Shown in pieces: positions 1 through 6,185 of a DNA stretch of 6,185 nucleotides. Origin of the DNA: Candidatus Latescibacteria bacterium 4484_181 (GTDB taxonomy: Bacteria; Latescibacterota; MVCY01); NCBI GenBank assembly GCA_002049985.1, contig MVCY01000049.1, positions 1 through 6,185 of the forward strand. Reading direction: 5' to 3'. A program made the position numbers and the translations under genes. The notes under the pieces are model-generated. The model saw nothing but the letters and a program-made list of their open reading frames with translations, was not told the DNA's origin and ran no database searches. The first letter of the stretch is position 1. Every line of letters begins with the position of its first letter.

Positions 1-504
1 ATAAGACCCGAGCAACCAGCCGACGAAGCTGCCCAGTTGTTGGGCATCCCTGATTACCACACCTATAATTTGATCAAGTTCAAACGCTCTAACTCGGACA
101 GTTGTATCAATCAACGCCCCGTAGTGAAGGTAGGCGATAAGGTAAAAGCAGGACAACTTATTGCTGACGGACAGGCCACCAGACACGGCGAGCTTGCCCT
201 GGGGGCCAATCTCCTGGTTGCCTTTATGCCCTGGGAGGGCTACAATTTTGAAGATGCCATTGTCGTCAGCGAGAGGTTGGTTAAAGAGGATATATTCACC
301 TCCATTCACATGGTGGAGTTTGAAGTCCAGGTGCGGAGAACCAGATTGGGCCCCGAAGAGATAACAAGGGATATTCCTAATGTCGGCGAGGATATGGTGA
401 AAAATCTGGATGAAAGAGGGATCGCCCAAAGGAGAAACCGAACTCTCTCCCGAGGAGAAACTACTCAGGACTATCTTCGGGGAAAAGGCTGGAGAGGTGC
501 GTGA
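1..504 (+). CDS. rpoB: RNA polymerase beta subunit, internal fragment (partial at left edge, frameshifted at right)
   Basis: This is the middle of RpoB, the beta subunit that forms one side of the RNA polymerase active-site cleft. The frame is open from base 1, so the gene begins outside the window; the ATG at 37 is internal. Family motifs appear in order: KFKRSN and CINQRP (about 79-120), ADGQAT and GELALG (about 163-207), MPWEGYNFEDAI (226-261) and GPEEITRDIPNVGE (349-390). The acidic pair E-D at 250-255 matches E. coli beta E813/D814 next to the catalytic centre. Homology ends after NLDERGI, at about 423. The remaining 26 codons (AQRRNR onward, to TGA at 502-504) are out-of-frame reading of downstream rpoB and match nothing in the family. 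The gene continues one frame over, from about 422. Read alone, this piece would give a beta subunit lacking its C-terminal third. The identity is certain; whether the break exists in the cell is not. Confidence 0.93.
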   Translation: MRPEQPADEAAQLLGIPDYHTYNLIKFKRSNSDSCINQRPVVKVGDKVKAGQLIADGQATRHGELALGANLLVAFMPWEGYNFEDAIVVSERLVKEDIFTSIHMVEFEVQVRRTRLGPEEITRDIPNVGEDMVKNLDERGIAQRRNRTLSRGETTQDYLRGKGWRGA

Positions 505-1699
505 CACCTCCCTTAGAGTCCCTCCGGGAATGGAAGGAGTGGTCGTAGACACCAAGCTGTTTTCTCGAAAACACAGGGATGAGAAGACAGAAAAAGAGGA
601 CAGGGATAAGATCGCTTCCTTGAAGAACGAGGCCCAAAAGAGAATTGCAGAAATTAAGAGAGCACGAGATAAAGAGGTGAAGCAACTTTTGCAGGGACAG
701 CGTTCAGGGGTTCTCCGGAATACTGAAGACGGCTCCATAATTTGCAACTCTGGAGAGTCTCTCGATGGAGCTGTTCTGGAGAGAATCGACCTTGATGTTG
801 TCCGTCCGGATGATAAATGGGTTGAGGACAAGTGCAACAACAGCAAGATTGAGACCTTAATAAAAACCAGCCAAATGCTGATTGATCATGTCGAAGATGA
901 GCTGGATCAGCAGATTGAGAGGTTAACCAGGGGAGAAGAGTTGCCGTCAGGTATACTTCAGCTAGCAAAGGTTTATGTGGCGCAGAAGAGGAAATTAACT
1001 GTGGGAGACAAGATGTCAGGGCGACACGGGAATAAAGGAGTAGTAGCAAAAGTTGTCCCTGAGGAAGATATGCCTTATCTGCCAGACGGCACGCCAGTGG
1101 ATATCGTCCTTAATCCCTTAGGAGTACCTTCGCGAATGAACCTGGGCCAAATATTAGAAACCCACTTGGGTTGGGCGGCAAAGCGCCTCGGCATCTATGT
1201 TTCTACGCCTGTTTTTGACGGGGCTTCCCTTGAAGAGATCGAGCAGGCTTTGGCTAAGGCTGGACTGCCCAAAAATGGAAAGACGGTGCTATACGATGGC
1301 AAGACGGGAGAAAGGTTTAGTGAGAAGGTGACTGTGGGATATATCTATATGATGAAACTTTCTCATTTAGTGGAGGATAAAATCCACGCACGTTCAATTG
1401 GCCCGTATTCGTTAGTTACCCAGCAGCCATTGGGAGGGAAGGCCCAGTTTGGTGGACAGCGCTTCGGAGAAATGGAGGTATGGGCCTTAGAGGCTTACGG
1501 AGCAGCTCATCTTCTCCAGGAGATGCTCACCGTCAAATCTGACGATGTAGAGGGAAGGTCTCTCACGTACGAGGCAATCGTTAAAGGAGAAAATCCTCCA
1601 GAACCTAATATTCCCGAGTCTTTTAGAGTGTTAGTTAAAGAATTGCAGAGCCTTGGGCTCGACATCCAATTTGAGAACGGCAAGAAGAGCAAATCTTAA
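410..1699 (+). CDS. rpoB: RNA polymerase beta subunit, C-terminal fragment (same gene as 1-504, other frame)
   Basis: This is the C-terminal third of RpoB. The ATG at 410 only opens the frame; the first codons before about 422 are out-of-frame reading of DERGI, so it is not a natural start and I see no good ribosome binding site for it. True homology starts at SPKGETELSPEEKL and runs through FGEKAGEVRDTSLRVPPG, then a charged, probably helical stretch (about 570-930). GDKMSGRHGNKG follows at 1004-1039; its lysines (1010-1012, 1034-1036) match E. coli K1065 and K1073, which contact substrate and RNA. Next come GTPVDIVLNPLGVPSRMN, TPVFDGA, and HARSIGPYSLVTQQPLGGKA with the histidine at 1385-1387 (E. 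coli H1237). FGEMEVWALEAYGAA and MLTVKSDDV form the C-terminal clamp anchor that packs on beta'. It ends at TAA 1697-1699, 33 bases before rpoC. Product identity is certain. Confidence 0.93.
   Translation: MKEGSPKGETELSPEEKLLRTIFGEKAGEVRDTSLRVPPGMEGVVVDTKLFSRKHRDEKTEKEDRDKIASLKNEAQKRIAEIKRARDKEVKQLLQGQRSGVLRNTEDGSIICNSGESLDGAVLERIDLDVVRPDDKWVEDKCNNSKIETLIKTSQMLIDHVEDELDQQIERLTRGEELPSGILQLAKVYVAQKRKLTVGDKMSGRHGNKGVVAKVVPEEDMPYLPDGTPVDIVLNPLGVPSRMNLGQILETHLGWAAKRLGIYVSTPVFDGASLEEIEQALAKAGLPKNGKTVLYDGKTGERFSEKVTVGYIYMMKLSHLVEDKIHARSIGPYSLVTQQPLGGKAQFGGQRFGEMEVWALEAYGAAHLLQEMLTVKSDDVEGRSLTYEAIVKGENPPEPNIPESFRVLVKELQSLGLDIQFENGKKSKS
419..428 (+). other. rpoB: Deletion / frameshift junction inside rpoB
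   Basis: Frame 1 reads NLDERGI up to base 423. Frame 2 resumes the protein at SPKGETE from base 422. In ordinary RpoB these two blocks are separated by a conserved segment of about 17-18 residues, of the form V-x-I-G-A-E-V ... GDILVGKV. That segment is absent in all frames here. The loss is therefore a deletion, estimated at 53 bases (17 codons plus 2 bases) from family spacing, and not a one-base slip or a recoding site. It lies at the base of the flap domain. Confidence 0.88.
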
Positions 1700-1718
1700 T
1701 TTCTACTATTCCCCAAGC

Positions 1719-1726
1719 GAGGTGAT
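1719..1726 (+). promoter_or_regulatory. Ribosome binding site of rpoC, sets a TTG start
   Basis: GAGGTGAT is an eight-base perfect match to the anti-Shine-Dalgarno end of bacterial 16S rRNA. It lies 6 bases before TTG 1733-1735, which is good spacing. The next in-frame ATG, at 1757, has no comparable site in front of it, so this motif is the main reason for taking TTG as the rpoC start. It lies in the 33-base rpoB-rpoC gap, which contains no hairpin or other signal that I can see. Confidence 0.8.
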
Positions 1727-1732
1727 TGGAGA

Positions 1733-4700
1733 TTGAGTCCTTCTGGTGTAAAAACGATGGGGTTTAATGCCATTAGAGTGAGAATTGCCTCTCCGGAGGC
1801 CATCCGTAGCTGGTCTCATGGTGAGGTCACCCGGCCGGAAACTATCAACTATCGGTCTTTCAAGCCAGAGCGAGACGGCCTTTTCTGTGAGCGGATCTTT
1901 GGGCCTGAGAAGGATTGGGAATGTCACTGTGGCAAATATAAACGCAGACGTTATGAAGGCGTAATCTGCGATAAATGTGGGGTGGAAGTGACCCGCTCTA
2001 AAGTGCGTCGGGAGCGAATGGGACATATCGAACTGGCAGTGCCAGTAGCGCATATATGGTTTGTCAAATCCATCCCCTCAAAAATCGGCTATCTCTTGGA
2101 TATGTCTGTTTCCGAACTGGAGAGGGTTATATATTACGACTCTTATGTGGTTTTAGACCCCGGGAATGCACCCCTGGACAAAAAGGATTTGCTTTCCGAG
2201 GACGAGGTGCTGGAGCTGAGAGAGAAGGGATATACCTTTGAGGCTGAAATAGGGGCTGGTGCTCTAAGGAGCTTGTTAAAGGAGATAAATATTGAGGACC
2301 TCTCAGCAGAGCTTAGAACGCAGGTGAAGATAGAGACTTCTTCTCAAAGGAAGCAGGACTTATTGAAGAGGTTGAAAGTTGTTGAAGGTTTCCGCCAGTC
2401 AGGAAATAGACCTGAGTGGATGATCTTGGAGGTTCTGCCGGTGCTGCCTCCTGACCTCAGGCCCTTGATTCCTTTGGAGGGAGGTAGATTCGCTACATCT
2501 GATTTGAATGACCTTTATCGGAGGGTGATTAACCGAAATAATCGGCTAAAAAAGTTGATGCAGATTGGAGCCCCAGAGATAATCTTACGCAATGAGAAGA
2601 GAATGCTTCAAGAGGCAGTGGATGCCCTTTTAGACAATAGCCGTCGCTCCAGTGGCACCCAGGCGGAGAGCAGAAAGACACTTAAATCCCTCAGCGAGCT
2701 TATCAGGGGTAAACAAGGCAGGTTCCGTCAAAACCTGTTAGGGAAGCGAGTTGACTACTCAGGCAGGTCAGTCATTGTAGTTGGGCCAGAATTAAAACTC
2801 TACCAGTGTGGGTTGCCTAAGGAAATGGCATTGGAGTTGTTTAAGCCCTTTGTTATCAGGTTATTAGTGGAAAAGGGGTTGGCACAGACGGTGAAGAGTG
2901 CCAAAAGGTTAATTGAGCGCAGAAGGTCGGAGATCTGGGGCGCTCTGGAAGAGGTGATTCAGGACTGCTGTGTGCTTCTCAATCGCGCACCCACATTACA
3001 TCGGCTCGGGATTCAGGCCTTCGAGCCTGTATTGGTAGAGGAGAAGGCGATAAAGATTCACCCTTTGGTTTGTGCCGCATTCAATGCCGATTTTGACGGC
3101 GACCAGATGGCAGTGCATATCCCGTTGTCTGTTGAGGCCCAGATTGAGGCCAGGGTGCTAATGCTCTCCTCTAAGAATGTCCTTCTGCCGGCCAGTGGCA
3201 AACCTATCATAATTGATAAACCTCAGGATATCGCTCTGGGTTGCTACTATCTTACCAAGATGAGACCCAATGGGCAGGGAGAAGGAAAGATATTCTCCAA
3301 TCCACAAGAGGCCCTGCTTGCTTATGAACACGGCAAAGTTGGACTGAATGCCAAAATCAGGGTTAGAATCGATGGTGCCCTAATTGAAACAACTGTGGGT
3401 AGAATCATCTTCAACCAGATACTTCCCAGAGGGTGTAGGTTTGTGAATAAGCTGATGGACAAAAATCAACTTCAAGAGATAACGGCCTCCATCTATCGAG
3501 AGCTGGGAGCAACCCAGACGGTAGAGTTTGTTGACAAGTTGAAGGATTTAGGGTTCCATTATGCTACTAAAGCAGGAGTCACTTTTGGGATAGACGATCT
3601 AATCATCCCACCGGAGAAACAGACCATAGTCAAAGAGGCCATGAAAGAGGTGGCTGAGATACAAGAACAATACAGTCAAGGACTTATTACTGACAGTGAG
3701 AGATACAATAAGATTATTGACATTTGGACGCACGCCACCAATGATGTGTCTCAAACATTGCTTGAAGGGTTAAGCAAGGATAAGGATGGGTTCAATCCGG
3801 TTTTCATGATGGCGGATTCGGGTGCCCGGGGCAGTCAGGAACAGATACGACAATTAGCAGGGATGCGAGGATTAATGTCTAGACCCCAGAGGAAGGTCAC
3901 TGGGGGAGTGGGGGAGATCATTGAGTCTCCTATTATTTCTAACTTCCGCGAGGGGCTTTCCGTGCTTGAGTATTTCATCTCCACCCATGGCACACGCAAG
4001 GGACTGGCAGATACGGCATTGAAGACAGCCGAAGCCGGCTACCTAACCAGAAAACTGGTAGACGTCGCCCAGGATGTGACCGTTACGGAAGAGGATTGTG
4101 GAACTATCCGTGGCATAAGGGTTGAGGCGCTGAAGGATGGAGAGGAAGTAGTAGAACCGTTGTTTGACAGAATCCTGGGTCGCGTGCTTTCAGAGGACGT
4201 AGCCGATCCCTTGACGGGGGAAATAATCGCTTCTGCTGGAGAGGAGATCACTGAAGAAGTGGCTTCCAGGATAACTGACGCCGGGATTGAATCAGTCGGC
4301 ATTCGTTCGGTGCTGACCTGTGAATCCCGGAAAGGTGTATGTGTCAAATGCTATGGCAGGAACTTAGCCACTGGAAAGTTAGTCAATGTTGGTGAAGCAG
4401 TGGGGATCATTGCGGCTCAGAGTATTGGAGAACCAGGAACTCAGTTGACCTTAAGAACCTTTCATGTCGGAGGTACAGCAAGCAGGATCGCAGAGCAGTC
4501 CGAGATAAGAGCAAAACGCGCCGGAAAGGTGCAATACAAGGATATAAACTATGTGTCCAAGAATGGCAGCGAACCACCGTTTATAGTTGTAGGAAGGAAC
4601 GGTTACATAGAGCTGTTAGATGAACAGGAGAGGGTGCGTGGAAAGCAGCATGTGCCTTACGGTGCTCAACTTTTGGTGAAAGAGGGGGAGAAGGTCGAAA

Positions 4701-5794
4701 AAGCGGCTGTGCTATTCAGGTGGGACCCTTACAACAATGTGATCTTGACTGACCGCGCTGGCAGAGCGAAGTTCGTTGATATCAAAGATGGTGTCACCAT
4801 GCGTGAAGAACTGGACGAAATAACAGGTCTACGCCAGCGAGTCGTGGTCGAGCAGCGTGACAGATCCTTAAGCCCGTGTATTGAGATTGTTGACTCCAAA
4901 GGGAATAGGCTTCGGAACTATAGTATTCCTGTAGGAGCCCGCCTACTGGTTCATGATAAGCAGATGCTTAGCCCAGGAGATACGCTGGTTAAGATTCCTC
5001 GCACTATGGTGAAGACAAAGGATATTACAGGCGGCCTGCCCAGAGTGACCGAGCTGTTCGAGGGCAGAGTTCCCAAATCTCCAGCCATAGTCACCGAGAT
5101 CGATGGAGAGGTTAAAATAGGAGGGTTAGTCCGAGGCTCCAGAGAAATAATCGTCACCGGTGAAACCGGAGAACAGAGGACATATTTAATTCCCTACGGC
5201 AAACACTTGGTAGTCCACGATGGTGATCATGTCACCGCAGGGGAGAAGCTCTCAGAAGGTCCGGTAAATCCTCATGATATCCTGGCGATTCTGGGACCCC
5301 TGAAGGTGGCCGAATACTTAGTCAATGAGATCCAAGAAGTTTATCGCATGCAGGGAGTGAGGATCAACGACAAACATATAGAGATAATCGTCCGGCAGAT
5401 GCTTCAGAAGGTTAAAATAGTTGATCCAGGCGATACTAACTTTCTGGAGGGCGAGAGAGTGAACCGTTGGGTTGTTGCCGAAGAGAACGAAAGAATAACT
5501 GCAGAAGGGGGTAGGCCTGCCACTTACGATGTGGTATTGCTGGGGATAACTAGGGCTGCACTGATGACTGATAGTTTTATCTCCGCAGCTTCATTCCAAG
5601 AAACAACTCGGGTACTGGCCGATGCGGCAGTGCAAGGCAAGACCGATAGACTGGCTGGCTTGAAGGAGAATGTTATTGTCGGGCGCCTTATCCCTGCTGG
5701 AACAGGGGCACTTCGATATAGAAGAGTATCCTTCGTGGAAACTGACAATAGGGCGTCTGAAGAGACGACTGAGTTCGCCTCACTACTGGAATAG
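1733..5794 (+). CDS. rpoC: DNA-directed RNA polymerase subunit beta' (3' end fused into rpsL sequence)
   Basis: RpoC is the catalytic beta' subunit; it holds the active-site magnesium and forms the clamp. Of 1353 codons, nearly all are ordinary. The N-terminal zinc site is C64, C66, C79, C82. Switch 2 region NLLGKRVDYSGRS starts at residue 334. The catalytic motif NADFDGD is 451-457, with D453, D455 and D457 binding Mg2+. Secondary-channel rim helices start near 621. The bridge helix contains ADTALKTAEAGYLTRKLVD. The second zinc site is C789, C863, C870, C873. The trigger loop contains AAQSIGEPGTQLTLRTFH, with the catalytic histidine at H911 (E. coli H936). About 170 residues then intervene before the loop resumes at DITGGLPRV (1097), an SI3-type insertion. 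The C-terminal block KINDKHIE-like (here RINDKHIEIIVRQML), SFISAASFQETTRVL and GLKENVIVGRLIPAGTG is intact. The TTG start is chosen from its strong ribosome binding site; ATG 1757 is the alternative. The last seven residues (EFASLLE) and the TAG are out-of-frame rpsL sequence, so the natural C-terminus is lost. Confidence 0.96.
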   Translation: MSPSGVKTMGFNAIRVRIASPEAIRSWSHGEVTRPETINYRSFKPERDGLFCERIFGPEKDWECHCGKYKRRRYEGVICDKCGVEVTRSKVRRERMGHIELAVPVAHIWFVKSIPSKIGYLLDMSVSELERVIYYDSYVVLDPGNAPLDKKDLLSEDEVLELREKGYTFEAEIGAGALRSLLKEINIEDLSAELRTQVKIETSSQRKQDLLKRLKVVEGFRQSGNRPEWMILEVLPVLPPDLRPLIPLEGGRFATSDLNDLYRRVINRNNRLKKLMQIGAPEIILRNEKRMLQEAVDALLDNSRRSSGTQAESRKTLKSLSELIRGKQGRFRQNLLGKRVDYSGRSVIVVGPELKLYQCGLPKEMALELFKPFVIRLLVEKGLAQTVKSAKRLIERRRSEIWGALEEVIQDCCVLLNRAPTLHRLGIQAFEPVLVEEKAIKIHPLVCAAFNADFDGDQMAVHIPLSVEAQIEARVLMLSSKNVLLPASGKPIIIDKPQDIALGCYYLTKMRPNGQGEGKIFSNPQEALLAYEHGKVGLNAKIRVRIDGALIETTVGRIIFNQILPRGCRFVNKLMDKNQLQEITASIYRELGATQTVEFVDKLKDLGFHYATKAGVTFGIDDLIIPPEKQTIVKEAMKEVAEIQEQYSQGLITDSERYNKIIDIWTHATNDVSQTLLEGLSKDKDGFNPVFMMADSGARGSQEQIRQLAGMRGLMSRPQRKVTGGVGEIIESPIISNFREGLSVLEYFISTHGTRKGLADTALKTAEAGYLTRKLVDVAQDVTVTEEDCGTIRGIRVEALKDGEEVVEPLFDRILGRVLSEDVADPLTGEIIASAGEEITEEVASRITDAGIESVGIRSVLTCESRKGVCVKCYGRNLATGKLVNVGEAVGIIAAQSIGEPGTQLTLRTFHVGGTASRIAEQSEIRAKRAGKVQYKDINYVSKNGSEPPFIVVGRNGYIELLDEQERVRGKQHVPYGAQLLVKEGEKVEKAAVLFRWDPYNNVILTDRAGRAKFVDIKDGVTMREELDEITGLRQRVVVEQRDRSLSPCIEIVDSKGNRLRNYSIPVGARLLVHDKQMLSPGDTLVKIPRTMVKTKDITGGLPRVTELFEGRVPKSPAIVTEIDGEVKIGGLVRGSREIIVTGETGEQRTYLIPYGKHLVVHDGDHVTAGEKLSEGPVNPHDILAILGPLKVAEYLVNEIQEVYRMQGVRINDKHIEIIVRQMLQKVKIVDPGDTNFLEGERVNRWVVAEENERITAEGGRPATYDVVLLGITRAALMTDSFISAASFQETTRVLADAAVQGKTDRLAGLKENVIVGRLIPAGTGALRYRRVSFVETDNRASEETTEFASLLE
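5768..5774 (+). other. Deletion junction joining the rpoC 3' end to rpsL codon ~55
   Basis: From 5773 the frame of rpsL reads VRLTTGIEVTAYIPG, which aligns directly with S12 (E. coli VRLTNGFEVTSYIGG, starting at V55). The preceding codon in that frame is TGA (5770-5772), and everything upstream is rpoC in another frame. The rpoC end, the rpoC-rpsL spacer and about 54 codons (162 bases) of rpsL are missing. The breakpoint lies between about 5768 and 5773. Confidence 0.85.
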
Positions 5795-5796
5795 AG

Positions 5797-5985
5797 GTGA
5801 CTGCCTATATCCCGGGGGAAGGCCATAACCTCCAAGAGCACTCCATTGTTTTGGTCAGAGGAGGAAGAGTGAAAGACCTCCCTGGTGTTAGATATCACAT
5901 TATTCGAGGGGTGTTGGACACCGCAGGGGTTGAAGACAGGAGGAGATCTCGCTCTAAATACGGTGCCAAAAAACCTAAGTCCTAA
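5797..5985 (+). CDS. rpsL: 30S ribosomal protein S12, C-terminal part only (5' end deleted)
   Basis: S12 sits at the decoding centre of the 30S subunit and helps control translation accuracy. S12 homology starts upstream of this frame-opening GTG, at 5773 (VRLTTGIEVTAY), so 70 codons survive (5773-5982), exactly the length of E. coli S12 residues 55-124. GTG 5797 is an internal valine of the EVT motif, not a natural start. The surviving part includes PGEGHNLQEHS, then RGGRVKDLPGVRYH. The lysine at 5872-5874 and aspartate at 5875-5877 match E. coli K87 and D88 (D88 is the residue methylthiolated by RimO), and the proline at 5881-5883 matches P90; K87 and P90 are known streptomycin-response positions. 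The basic tail SKYGAKKPKS is complete. Missing is the N-terminal extension and the KKPNSALRK-type loop. The first half is found in no frame of the window. The fragment overlaps the end of the rpoC frame. As it stands it could not make functional S12. Confidence 0.9.
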   Translation: MTAYIPGEGHNLQEHSIVLVRGGRVKDLPGVRYHIIRGVLDTAGVEDRRRSRSKYGAKKPKS

Positions 5986-6001
5986 TTATTTCCTGTTCCT
6001 C

Positions 6002-6005
6002 AGGA
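6002..6005 (+). promoter_or_regulatory. Weak ribosome binding site of rpsG
   Basis: AGGA stands 4 bases before the ATG at 6010, closer than usual and only four bases long. rpsG lies 24 bases after the rpsL stop, so translation is probably helped by coupling to rpsL. No terminator-like hairpin with a T-run is seen in the 5986-6009 gap. Confidence 0.45.
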
Positions 6006-6009
6006 CCAT

Positions 6010-6185
6010 ATGCCGCGAAGAAGAAGGCCGGAGAAACGTCAATTGTTACCCGACCCCAAATTTGGCAGCGTCTTGGTGACTAAGTTCGTCAATAACTTGA
6101 TGCGTCAAGGAAAGAAAAGCGTAGCCGAGTCTATATTTTACAGAGCAATAGACTTAATTGAGGAAAAGACCGGGCAGAGCGGTTT
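6010..6185 (+). CDS. rpsG: 30S ribosomal protein S7, N-terminal part (cut by right edge)
   Basis: S7 binds the 3' major domain of 16S rRNA, nucleates assembly of the 30S head and in E. coli represses its own operon. The 58 codons present start MPRRRRPEKRQLLPDPKFGS and continue with KFVNNLMRQGKKSVAESIFY, close to the family pattern MPRRR...LPDPKFGS...KFVN.LM..GKKS.AE.I.Y. The arginine-rich start is the rRNA-binding N-terminal arm, and the first helices follow. ATG 6010 is chosen because it begins exactly at the conserved MPRRR; an overlapping frame from 5885 is a shadow. The gene runs off the window; S7 is usually about 156 residues. Position after rpsL is the normal str-operon order. No anomaly is seen in this part. 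Confidence 0.96.
   Translation, partial: MPRRRRPEKRQLLPDPKFGSVLVTKFVNNLMRQGKKSVAESIFYRAIDLIEEKTGQSG

Noticed and set aside
410..423. ATG 410 as an independent start giving a split beta subunit.
   Set aside because: No ribosome binding site is evident, the first codons are out-of-frame rpoB, and conserved residues are missing at the join, unlike natural split rpoB genes, which keep all the sequence.
415..432. Programmed frameshift or recoding site in rpoB.
   Set aside because: There is no convincing slippery heptamer with a following structure, and the loss of about 17 conserved residues needs a deletion, not a slip.
750..850. Two cysteines in the beta insert (IICNSG, DKCNNS) as a possible metal site.
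   Set aside because: They are single, widely spaced cysteines without a CxxC pair; nothing supports metal binding.
654..1049. A 131-codon minus-strand reading frame.
   Set aside because: It lies wholly opposite conserved rpoB coding sequence, has no recognisable domain and no ribosome binding site that I can see; it is a shadow. The same applies to the other minus-strand frames.
5794..5800. GAGGTGA looks like a ribosome binding site just after the rpoC stop.
   Set aside because: It encodes the conserved E-V-T of S12, no start codon follows at proper spacing, and S12 homology already begins upstream at 5773.
5986..6009. Possible terminator or regulatory structure between rpsL and rpsG.
   Set aside because: The gap is only 24 bases, with no stable inverted repeat and no T-run after a stem.

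Overview
This is a piece of a bacterial RNA polymerase / ribosomal protein (rpoBC-str) operon, read entirely on the + strand in the order rpoB, rpoC, rpsL, rpsG. It enters rpoB partway through and leaves early in rpsG. I see no mobile element, CRISPR array, tRNA, rRNA or operon-internal terminator, and no sign of a new system. All long minus-strand frames are shadows of these genes.

Layout: 1-504 and about 422-1699 are two pieces of one rpoB, in different frames. 1733-5794 is a nearly complete rpoC with all catalytic and zinc-binding residues. 5773-5985 is the C-terminal 70 codons of rpsL without its start or N-terminal half. 6010-6185 is the start of rpsG. The gaps between genes are short (33 and 24 bases), as expected for one transcript. 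The products would be the two large RNA polymerase subunits (beta and beta') and two 30S proteins (S12 in the decoding centre, S7 in the head).

The notable point is that this essential, highly conserved locus is broken twice. In rpoB, about 17 codons at the base of the flap are missing and the frame shifts by one at about 423. At about 5770, the 3' tip of rpoC is joined directly to codon ~55 of rpsL, with loss of the rpoC end, the intergenic region and the first half of S12. The flanking sequence on both sides of each break is intact and conserved. Two clean deletions with no other decay look more like assembly, consensus or amplification errors, or a very recent event, than like old pseudogenes. 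I cannot decide between these from the sequence alone.

Organism: a bacterium, not E. coli-like in codon use (many AGA/AGG arginine and ATA isoleucine codons, base composition near balanced by eye). RpoC carries a large insertion inside the trigger loop (SI3 type), as in Proteobacteria, Bacteroidetes, Aquificae and the Planctomycetes/Verrucomicrobia/Chlamydiae group, and unlike Bacillus-type enzymes. An uncultivated Gram-negative-type lineage is my guess; the phylum is not resolved.
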